A stretch of 5,029 bases of DNA. Source: Planctomycetota bacterium (lineage in GTDB: Bacteria > Planctomycetota > UBA8108 > UBA1146 > JAJFFE01). Position numbers and translations under genes: made by a program. Shown here in pieces: positions 1 through 5,029 of this stretch (positions are counted from its first letter, which is position 1; each line of letters opens with the position of its first letter). The stretch spans positions 1 through 5,029 of the forward strand of contig JAGQRC010000334.1 of the NCBI GenBank assembly GCA_020425835.1, in the 5' to 3' direction. The notes below the pieces were generated by a model. It saw only the letters and a program-made list of their open reading frames with translations. It ran no database searches and was not told the origin of the DNA.

Positions 1-1124
1 TCTACATGATGGCCGGAGAGTCATCCTGTGATCTCCACGCCGCCGTCCTCTTGCGCCCCGTCCATCGGCGTGACCCGACGATCCGGTTCCGAGGCCTCGG
101 CGGAGAGCGCATGCTCGAAGCGGGCGTCGACATCCGAGAGAACCTCGTCGAGAGATCCGTGATGGGATTGCGCCGGGTCCTGCTCGAAATGGGCCATCTC
201 ATCGACCTCGCCGCGAGGTTCGTCGAGGAGATCGACCGCGACCCGCCGGACGCGGTGCTGCTCGTCGACTATCCCGGCCTGAATCTCAATCTGGCGCGCA
301 TGGCGAAATCACGGGGCATTCCCGTGATCTACTTCATCTGTCCGCAGGTCTGGGCGTGGGCCCCGTGGCGGATCCGTCGGATCGCTCGACGCACCGACCT
401 CCTTCTCGTCATCTTGCCTTTCGAGGAGCCCCTCTACCGACCGTATCGGCCCGAGACGTTCTACGTCGGCAATCCCGTCTTCGACCATCTCCAAGAGTTC
501 GAGCATCGTGCTCGTTCGGGAGCGCTCCCCGCGGAGCGACGCATCCTTGCGTTGTTTCCGGGAAGCCGGCGCCAGGAGGTCGAGGAGTCGCTGCCCGCAC
601 TGCTCGACACGGCTCGCGCTCTCGTGGAGGAGCACGATCTCGAAGTCGTCGTCTCCTGCCAACGGGAGAGGTTGCGTAGCGTCGTGGAGGCGGCGGTGGA
701 GCAGATCCTCCCGAGAGCGCACGTGTTCACCGGGTCGTCGGCCGAATTGCAGAGCGCGAGCTTCCTGTCGCTGGTGGTGTCCGGCACCGCGACGCTCGAA
801 CAGCTCTTTTTCGCCGTCCCGATGGTGGTGGTCTACCCGGTCCGCGCTTGGGAACGGTGGGCGTTCCGATACTTGTCGGTGACGCCGTTCGTGGCGTTGG
901 CGAACCTCTTCGCCGGGGAAGCGCTCTTTCCCGAGGTGCTGTTCGCCGCGGGTGAGGAGGGACGAATCCTCGAGGCGGCGCGCCCGCTGGTCGCGGGGCC
1001 GCAGCGCGACGCACTGGTCCAACGACTGCGCGAGGTGAAGGCGGAGCGACTCCATCCCGGCGCCACGGAGCGCGCAGCCGAGCGCGTCCTCCAGTTCCTC
1101 GACGCTCGTCGGAGCCCCCGCTGA
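1..1124 (+). CDS. lpxB: Lipid-A-disaccharide synthase (LpxB), 5'-truncated by window edge, divergent
   Basis: LpxB is a GT19-family glycosyltransferase on the cytoplasmic face of the inner membrane. It joins UDP-2,3-diacylglucosamine and lipid X into the lipid A disaccharide, releasing UDP. Residues are counted from the ATG at 6. Family landmarks appear in order: GESSCD (4-9) where the family has GE(A/T)SGD, the VDYPGLN loop with Asp88, a CPQVWAW segment, GNP (155-157), the FPGSR nucleotide-binding loop (184-188), SGTATLE (259-265), and a loop with Asn300 matching the family LPN-x3-GRE region. The visible 372 residues compare with 382 in E. coli LpxB. The GESSCD motif falls at residue 4, whereas the family has roughly ten residues before it, and the codon before the ATG (TAC) is open. 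The true start is therefore very likely upstream of the window and the ATGs at 6 and 9 are internal. Identification is firm. Several normally invariant positions differ (see findings), so full activity is not certain. Confidence 0.93.
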   Translation, partial: YMMAGESSCDLHAAVLLRPVHRRDPTIRFRGLGGERMLEAGVDIRENLVERSVMGLRRVLLEMGHLIDLAARFVEEIDRDPPDAVLLVDYPGLNLNLARMAKSRGIPVIYFICPQVWAWAPWRIRRIARRTDLLLVILPFEEPLYRPYRPETFYVGNPVFDHLQEFEHRARSGALPAERRILALFPGSRRQEVEESLPALLDTARALVEEHDLEVVVSCQRERLRSVVEAAVEQILPRAHVFTGSSAELQSASFLSLVVSGTATLEQLFFAVPMVVVYPVRAWERWAFRYLSVTPFVALANLFAGEALFPEVLFAAGEEGRILEAARPLVAGPQRDALVQRLREVKAERLHPGATERAAERVLQFLDARRSPR

Positions 1125-1176
1125 GGCTCTTCCCCGAGACACGGTTCGCGGATCGGCGATGACGGAGGGGGGCTCC
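1111..1176. other. Inverted repeat spanning the lpxB stop and downstream gap
   Basis: GGAGCCCCC at 1111-1119 is perfectly complementary to GGGGGCTCC at 1168-1176. The 9-bp stem would enclose 48 bases that include the lpxB stop codon. A smaller competing stem, GAGCC (1112-1116) with GGCTC (1125-1129), lies inside it. No T-run follows either, so an intrinsic terminator is not supported. In a sequence this GC-rich a chance origin is quite possible. The rest of the 139-base gap before the next gene shows no clear promoter boxes. Confidence 0.25.
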
Positions 1177-1263
1177 TGAGGTACGCTCGACTCGCAGGTC
1201 CGCGCGGAAATCCGCTCGGGCTCGCGCACGAGACGGAGAGCCAGCAAGCGATCGGGGAGCGGG

Positions 1264-2214
1264 ATGGTCTACTTCGGAGAGCGACGTTTCAAGAAGACGA
1301 GCAGTGGCGCCGAGGCGCCCGAAGTGCGTCGAGTCCTCGTGCCCGTGTTGATCCTCGGGGGCTTGGTCGTGATCCTGGTCGTCGTCGCGAAGTACGGGCT
1401 GAAGGATGCGAAGGAGCGTCGCGTCCAGGTCCACTTGCCGGATCGGTCACCGGCGGCTTCCGCCCCGGTCGGCCCGGCGGGCGATGTCGAAACATCGAAG
1501 GCTTCACCGGTGGGTGAGGACCTCCCGACTCCGATCGGGGTCGTCGACCCACCGGAGTTCGCGCCGTTCCCGGATCCGCAGCCCTTCGTGACCGATGACG
1601 AAGTGCTTCGCGAAGTTCGCGATGGGGCACTCGACGGCGAGGGCAAGATCATCCACGAGGGGCTCGGGTCCGAGCGCCGCGCGATCGCGTACCTGCTCCA
1701 CCGGTTTCGCGCCGGCCCGCAGATTCCGTCGACGACGGAGCTCCCGAAGTGGCCCGACGCTTACCGAGATCGTGGGGACGAACTCCGCGGTAAACGCTTC
1801 GTTCTCGATCTCGTGATCGACGAGGATGCTCTGCTCGAGCCGCTGGACCCGAATCCATCAGGAATCGACCGCTACTTCGATGTGTTCGGGCACGACGAGG
1901 ACCAACACATCCACCGTGTGATCTTCGCCGTGCGGGATCGCTACTTCGGGATGGGCGATCGCGTCCGGGTCGAGGCGGACTACCTGCGCCTCCACATGTA
2001 CCAAGCCGGGCAGGTCGTCTCGGTACCGATGTGGGTCGCCTATCGCATGGGACCGGCGCCAGCCCCGACCCTCGCCTTGCGCTGGGAGCCCGTCGCGTGG
2101 GTCGCCGTGATCGGCGGAGTCGCGATCCTCGTCGTCTGGGGGATGGTCGTGCTTCAGGGTGGCCTCGGAGGTCGACCCCCGCGTCGGTTCAAGATGGGGG
2201 CCAACAAGTCCTGA
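1264..2214 (+). CDS. Unrecognised inner-membrane protein: two TM helices with a periplasmic domain
   Basis: I do not recognise this 316-residue protein. A basic N-terminus (RR, KK) leads into a hydrophobic helix at about 24-42. Next comes a Pro/Ala/Ser-rich linker (about 55-115), then a folded-looking region (about 120-265), a second hydrophobic helix (about 277-297) and a basic tail containing RPPRR. Positive charges at both ends predict both termini in the cytoplasm and the middle in the periplasm. The stretch from about residue 178 to 265 alternates beta-like segments and contains GDRVRVEADYLRLHMYQ, which could be an OB-fold-like or other small beta-barrel domain; this is inference only. 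No enzyme motif, metal site or paired cysteines are visible. The ATG at 1264 follows GGGGAG (1254-1259) at a short 4-base gap. The gene sits 139 bases after lpxB and 146 bases before a lipoprotein gene on the same strand. An envelope role is suggested by context but not shown. Confidence 0.85.
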   Translation: MVYFGERRFKKTSSGAEAPEVRRVLVPVLILGGLVVILVVVAKYGLKDAKERRVQVHLPDRSPAASAPVGPAGDVETSKASPVGEDLPTPIGVVDPPEFAPFPDPQPFVTDDEVLREVRDGALDGEGKIIHEGLGSERRAIAYLLHRFRAGPQIPSTTELPKWPDAYRDRGDELRGKRFVLDLVIDEDALLEPLDPNPSGIDRYFDVFGHDEDQHIHRVIFAVRDRYFGMGDRVRVEADYLRLHMYQAGQVVSVPMWVAYRMGPAPAPTLALRWEPVAWVAVIGGVAILVVWGMVVLQGGLGGRPPRRFKMGANKS

Positions 2215-2241
2215 GCCGCCGTCGGACCATCGGATTTCGCC

Positions 2242-2270
2242 ATCCTCGCCGCCATCGACACCGCGAGGAT
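2242..2270. other. Hairpin downstream of the two-TM protein gene
   Basis: ATCCTCGC (2242-2249) and GCGAGGAT (2263-2270) form a perfect 8-bp stem with a 13-base loop, starting 27 bases after the stop codon of the upstream gene. No run of T follows, so this is not a canonical intrinsic terminator. It could be an RNA 3'-end structure or chance. Confidence 0.35.
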
Positions 2271-2305
2271 TCGCTGGCACCGGGGCGCGACCACGGTTGC
2301 AATGT

Positions 2306-2348
2306 CGCGATCCCTCGCGGACGTCGTGTGGCCGCGGGAATCCGCGAG
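2306..2348 (+). promoter_or_regulatory. Possible alternative 5'-leader RNA structures before the lipoprotein gene
   Basis: Two short local hairpins are visible: CGCGA-TCCC-TCGCG (2306-2319) and CGCGG-GAAT-CCGCG (2333-2346), each with a 5-bp stem and a four-base loop. A mutually exclusive 8-bp stem pairs CTCGCGGA (2314-2321) with TCCGCGAG (2341-2348), using the 3' arms of both small hairpins. Its 3' arm overlaps the start of the Shine-Dalgarno region (AGAGGAG, 2347-2353). This layout could influence translation of the gene at 2361, but no known riboswitch class is recognised and GC-rich DNA gives such pairings easily. Confidence 0.3.
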
Positions 2349-2353
2349 AGGAG
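2347..2353 (+). promoter_or_regulatory. Ribosome binding site that fixes the lipoprotein start
   Basis: AGAGGAG ends 7 bases before the ATG at 2361. It is the best Shine-Dalgarno match in the window. It decides the start of a reading frame that is open much further upstream (back to 2031, inside the preceding gene). Confidence 0.7.
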
Positions 2354-2360
2354 TCTTCCG

Positions 2361-2759
2361 ATGTCACGTCACCGGTTCACCCGGATCGCCTCTTCCCTGG
2401 GCGTCTCCGTCCTGATGTTCTCTGCCCTGATCATCTCGCCGGGTTGCGAGGCCAAGGTCTCCGTCCAACACTCGACGACGGTCTCACCGAAAGCCTCTCC
2501 CGCGCTGGCGTCCGATCCGTCGACTCCCGTCGAGCCGAGTGAGGACGAGGCGGCGACCATCCGCCGCGAGGTCGAGACCCTCGGTCCCGCGTTGACCGAT
2601 CTCAAGACGGAGTTGAAGGAGAGCCGGTCGAAGCTCACCCCCGAATTGGTGGGCAGGCTCCTCGAGAAGATCGACGCCGTCGAGACTCGGCTCCAGGGTC
2701 TCGATGCACGATTGGGCGAGCTCGAGGCGCAAGGCGCCGAGAACCATGAGGATCGCTGA
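2361..2759 (+). CDS. Small predicted lipoprotein with C-terminal coiled coil
   Basis: This is a 132-residue exported protein. The N-terminus has a basic region (residues 1-8), a hydrophobic core (about 9-25) and SPG-Cys29. That matches a signal peptidase II lipobox, except that position -3 is Ser instead of the usual Leu/Ile/Val. After Cys29 comes a Ser/Pro/Thr-rich tether (about 34-60). An amphipathic helical region follows (about 62-124) with a leucine heptad pattern: Val71/Leu78/Leu85/Leu92, then Ile104/Leu111/Leu118 and Val107/Leu114/Leu121. Pro94 probably breaks it into two coiled-coil segments. This resembles small Lpp-like or SlyX-like oligomerising proteins in architecture only; no homology is claimed. 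The start is chosen for the strong AGAGGAG site and the signal peptide. It lies 41 bases before the MATE gene, so co-transcription is plausible. Function is unknown. Confidence 0.8.
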   Translation: MSRHRFTRIASSLGVSVLMFSALIISPGCEAKVSVQHSTTVSPKASPALASDPSTPVEPSEDEAATIRREVETLGPALTDLKTELKESRSKLTPELVGRLLEKIDAVETRLQGLDARLGELEAQGAENHEDR

Positions 2760-2800
2760 CCAACGATCCCGTCCACCGCACCCCCGATCCCCGGTGTCGC

Positions 2801-4294
2801 GTGACCGACACTGAGCCGCCGTCGGGATCGTCGTCGGGGGGTGGAGCCGGGGCGGGTGATCCGGATCCGGCCGCCGGCTCGGTTCCCCCGAGCAGCGCCG
2901 CAGACGAGATCCACGATGGCAATCTGAGCCGAGAGATCCTTCGTCTCGCGATCCCCGCCGCTCTGCAGAACCTGCTGCAGACCGCGATGTTCTGGGTCGA
3001 CACGACGATGCTCGCGAGCTTCGCGCAGAGCGCGTTCCGCGACCCGGAACTCCAGGCGGTCCCGTTGGCGGCTCTCGCGGTCGTCGGGCCGATCGTCTGG
3101 TCCCTGACGGTGATCGCCACCCTGACCGCGGTCGGCGCGACGGCGCTGGTCGGCCGAAGGATCGGCGAAGGACGCCCGGATGAAGCGCGCGAGATCGTCG
3201 GCACGGCGGCGATCCTGTCGTTGGCCATCGGCCTCGTGGTCGTCGTCCCGGGGACCTTGGGCTCCGACGCGCTGGTCGAGGCGCTCTTGGCCATTTCCCC
3301 GCGGGAGCGCGTTCCGGGGCTGGCGGAGGCGGCTTCGGCGTACCTCTGGTGGTTTGCGCTGCTGTTTCCGTTTCGCGCCCTCGCGTTGACGCTCGAAGCG
3401 GCTCTCCGGGGTGCCGGTGACACGAAGACGCCCATGTTCGGGGGCGTCGTCGCGAACATCGGCAACTTCGCCACGAACGCCGTGTTGATCTTCGGACTCT
3501 GGGGGGCACCCCGGCTCGGAGTGGAAGGGGCGGGCGTCGGTATCGCGGTCGCCTCGGTGACCGAGGCCGCGTTCCTGATCTTCATGCTCGCCCGAGGTCG
3601 CAGCGCACGCCTGGAAATGCGGACCGCGGACTTCGTCCGCTTCTCGCGTCGGTGGGCTCGGGACCTGATTCGAGTCAGCCTCCCCGCGCTCGTCGACGCT
3701 GTGATCTTCCATGTCGGGTTCATGGTGTACCAGCTGGCGATCCTCTCCCTCGACGGGACCCAGATCGCAGCGCACCGAGTGGCGATCACCGTCCAATCGG
3801 CGGCGTTCATGCCGGCGGCCGGCTTCTACGCCGCCGCGGCCTCACTCTCCGGTCGCCTGCTCGGGGCGGGCAAGGCGGAGCTCGCAGTGGTGGCTTCCCG
3901 TCGGAACGCGATCTTCGGGACGATCTCGATGCTCCCGATCGTCGCGTTGTTCCTCTTGGCGGCGCACCCCCTCGCGCTCGTGATCGGCCAGAACCCTGCG
4001 GTCGCCGAGGTCGCCGCGCGCTGTCTGCGGATCGGAGCTCTCGAAGTACCGTTCCTCCTGATCACCGAGTCGCTCCGGGGAACGCTGCGCGGGGCGGGGG
4101 AGACCCGGCAGCCCGTCCTCGTCACCCTCGTCGGGACTTGGGGCGTCCGGGTGCCGCTCTCCTGGTTGCTCGTTCGCTCACTCGGTTGGGGGTTGGTCGG
4201 GATCTGGGTGACGACGGTGATCGACTGGACCGTCCGAGCGATCATCGCGATCGGGCTGGTGCGCGCCGGTGGCTGGCGGCACCGGCGCGTCTGA
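2801..4294 (+). CDS. MATE-family multidrug/metabolite exporter, GTG start
   Basis: This 497-residue polytopic protein of the MATE (NorM/DinF) family uses a Na+ or H+ gradient to export organic compounds across the inner membrane. The two homologous halves are clear. The first has the TM1 signature WVDTTMLA with Asp67, at the position of the cation-linked Asp in NorM proteins, and the RGAGDTKTP motif (203-211). The second begins near residue 290 and carries SLDGTQIAAHRVAI and RGAGETRQP (430-438). About 12 hydrophobic segments are visible. Oddities are a low-complexity Gly/Ser/Pro-rich N-terminal extension of about 40 residues and a TM1-TM2 loop enlarged by about ten residues (near 73-88), which make it longer than the usual 440-460. 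GTG at 2801 is the first start codon available in this frame, and no purine-rich ribosome site precedes it; no ATG or GTG lies between it and TM1. Substrate cannot be predicted. Confidence 0.92.
   Translation: MTDTEPPSGSSSGGGAGAGDPDPAAGSVPPSSAADEIHDGNLSREILRLAIPAALQNLLQTAMFWVDTTMLASFAQSAFRDPELQAVPLAALAVVGPIVWSLTVIATLTAVGATALVGRRIGEGRPDEAREIVGTAAILSLAIGLVVVVPGTLGSDALVEALLAISPRERVPGLAEAASAYLWWFALLFPFRALALTLEAALRGAGDTKTPMFGGVVANIGNFATNAVLIFGLWGAPRLGVEGAGVGIAVASVTEAAFLIFMLARGRSARLEMRTADFVRFSRRWARDLIRVSLPALVDAVIFHVGFMVYQLAILSLDGTQIAAHRVAITVQSAAFMPAAGFYAAAASLSGRLLGAGKAELAVVASRRNAIFGTISMLPIVALFLLAAHPLALVIGQNPAVAEVAARCLRIGALEVPFLLITESLRGTLRGAGETRQPVLVTLVGTWGVRVPLSWLLVRSLGWGLVGIWVTTVIDWTVRAIIAIGLVRAGGWRHRRV
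4262..4289. terminator. GC-rich hairpin at the convergent MATE/sdhB junction, possible bidirectional terminator
   Basis: CGCGCCGGTG (4262-4271) and CACCGGCGCG (4280-4289) form a perfect 10-bp stem with an 8-base loop. The stem lies in the last codons of the MATE gene, directly before its TGA. On the other strand it lies 31 bases past the sdhB stop, so one element could serve both converging transcripts. There is no T-run on either side, so if it acts it would be as a U-less terminator or an RNA-end stabiliser. The complementarity is seen directly; the function is inferred. Confidence 0.45.
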
Positions 4295-4312
4295 TCGGCC
4301 GCCGCGCGATCA
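4292..4312. other. Second short inverted repeat in the convergent gap
   Basis: TGATCG (4292-4297, containing the MATE stop codon) pairs with CGATCA (4307-4312) across a 9-base GC-only loop. It sits two bases after the larger hairpin and fills most of the 26-base spacer. It may contribute to transcript-end folding, or may be chance. Confidence 0.25.
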
Positions 4313-4320
4313 CGATTCCG

Positions 4321-5029
4321 TCAACGCTCGCAGACCTTGGAGCGCAGGAAGTCTCGGTTCATCTCCGCGATGAACTGCACGGGGATCTCCTTCGGGCAGG
4401 CCCCCTCGCAATCGTAGGTGTTGGTGCAACCGCCGAAACCCTCCGCGTCCATCCTCGCCACCATGGAGCGGACGCGACTCGCTCGCTCGGGTTGGCCCTG
4501 CGGGAGGTGTGCGAACTGCACCACCTTGGCCGAGACGAACAGCATGGCCGAGGCGTTCTTGCACGCCGCGACACAGGCGCCGCAGCCGATGCACGCCGCG
4601 GCCTGGAACGCGACGTCGGCCTCGTCCTTACCGATCGGAAGAGCGTTGGCGTCCGGCGCCCCGCCGGTGTTGACCGAGACGTAGCCCCCGGCCTGCACGA
4701 TCCGATCGAACGATGACCGATCGACCACGAGATCCCGGACGACCGGGAACGGCCCCGCGCGCCAGGGCTCGACGGTGATCCGGGACCCGTCCCGGAACTG
4801 GCGCATGTGGAGCTGGCACACGGTCGTGCCGCGCTCGGGGCCGTGGGCGACGCCGTTGATCATGAAGCCGCAGGACCCGCAGATCCCCTCGCGGCAGTCG
4901 TGATCGAAGGCGATCGGCTCGCTGCCCTCGGCGATCAGCCGCTCGTTGACGACATCCAGCATCTCCAGGAACGACATGTCCGGATTCACCTCCGGCGCGT
5001 CGTAGGACTCGAGCCCTCCCGGGGCGTCC
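4321..5029 (-). CDS. sdhB: Succinate dehydrogenase/fumarate reductase iron-sulfur subunit, N-terminus cut by window edge
   Basis: This is the electron-transfer subunit of respiratory complex II. It passes electrons between the flavoprotein and the quinone-reducing membrane cytochrome on the inner membrane. Counting from the GTG at 4989, the N-terminal ferredoxin domain has Cys32, Cys37, Cys40 and Cys58 for the [2Fe-2S] cluster; all four are cysteine, whereas E. coli SdhB has Asp at the third. The C-terminal domain has [11 protein letters not shown] (133-143) and Cys188, Cys194 and Cys198-Pro. By family convention Cys133, 136, 139 and 198 bind [4Fe-4S], and Cys143, 188 and 194 bind [3Fe-4S]. 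The closest remembered pattern is the ~250-residue enzyme of Bacteroidota and similar phyla ([42 protein letters not shown]). The GTG at 4989 encodes an internal Val: the frame stays open to the window edge (reading [13 protein letters not shown]) and about 20-30 more residues are expected. sdhA and the cytochrome b gene would be expected beyond 5029. Confidence 0.96.
   Translation of the reverse strand, partial: DAPGGLESYDAPEVNPDMSFLEMLDVVNERLIAEGSEPIAFDHDCREGICGSCGFMINGVAHGPERGTTVCQLHMRQFRDGSRITVEPWRAGPFPVVRDLVVDRSSFDRIVQAGGYVSVNTGGAPDANALPIGKDEADVAFQAAACIGCGACVAACKNASAMLFVSAKVVQFAHLPQGQPERASRVRSMVARMDAEGFGGCTNTYDCEGACPKEIPVQFIAEMNRDFLRSKVCER

Noticed and set aside
6..11. ATG-ATG as the real lpxB start
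   Set aside because: The GE-x-SGD-type motif would begin at residue 4, leaving no room for the usual first beta strand. The frame is open to the window edge, so these are probably internal.
309..1247. Long open frame on the - strand opposite lpxB (312 codons)
   Set aside because: Arg/Glu/His-rich with no recognisable motif; it lies antisense to a clear LpxB and arises from GC-rich codon bias.
1125..1263. Possible promoter in the gap before the two-TM protein gene
   Set aside because: No convincing -35/-10 pair could be read; any sigma-70 match would be weak in this GC-rich stretch.
1681..1688. GCGATCGC palindrome (also near 1957), resembling the cyanobacterial HIP1 repeat
   Set aside because: Only two copies were noticed, both inside coding sequence, and nothing else points to cyanobacteria; expected by chance at this GC content.
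2369..3796. Very long - strand open frames opposite the lipoprotein and MATE genes (up to 475 codons)
   Set aside because: Charged, low-complexity translations with no domain; the + strand carries well-supported genes here.
3652..4716. 354-codon + strand frame crossing the MATE end and the sdhB region
   Set aside because: Arg/Pro-rich shadow overlapping MATE in another frame and running antisense through the conserved SdhB cysteine motifs.
4987..4989. GTG as the sdhB start
   Set aside because: The reading frame continues to the window edge with family-like sequence before MSFLEMLDV, so the codon is an internal Val.

Overview
The window is strongly GC-rich, with long spurious open frames on the opposite strand, and codes for about 90% of its length. 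It looks like an ordinary chromosomal segment of a Gram-negative bacterium. Lipid A synthesis (a divergent LpxB), a Sec/lipoprotein-type small protein and a MATE exporter all imply a diderm envelope. The SdhB is of the ~250-residue type with an all-cysteine [2Fe-2S] site, as in Bacteroidota and other non-proteobacterial phyla. Together with the relaxed lipobox and GC-rich style, this suggests Planctomycetota, Myxococcota or a related lineage. The phylum cannot be fixed from sequence reading alone.

Layout. Four genes run on the + strand: lpxB (5' end cut by the window edge), an unrecognised membrane protein with two transmembrane segments (1264-2214), a 132-residue predicted lipoprotein with a C-terminal coiled coil (2361-2759), and a MATE-family transporter starting at GTG (2801-4294). 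A succinate dehydrogenase/fumarate reductase iron-sulfur subunit (sdhB, 4321 to beyond 5029) lies on the - strand and converges on the transporter with a 26-base spacer. The lpxB-to-membrane-protein and membrane-protein-to-lipoprotein gaps are 139 and 146 bases. The lipoprotein-to-MATE gap is 41 bases, so those two are the likeliest co-transcribed pair.

How the genes fit together. The + strand set has an envelope theme: lipid A disaccharide formation, an inner-membrane protein with a predicted periplasmic domain, a lipoprotein and an exporter. Nothing in the sequence proves that they share a pathway. sdhB belongs to central respiration and is transcribed separately; its usual partners (flavoprotein sdhA and cytochrome b sdhC) would be expected to the right of the window.

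No CRISPR array, insertion sequence, tRNA, rRNA or recognisable new defence or biosynthetic system was found. The points most worth a second look are several departures from LpxB consensus motifs, a possible two-state RNA structure ending beside the lipoprotein ribosome binding site, the unidentified membrane protein, and a strong 10-bp hairpin in the last codons of the MATE gene at the convergent junction.
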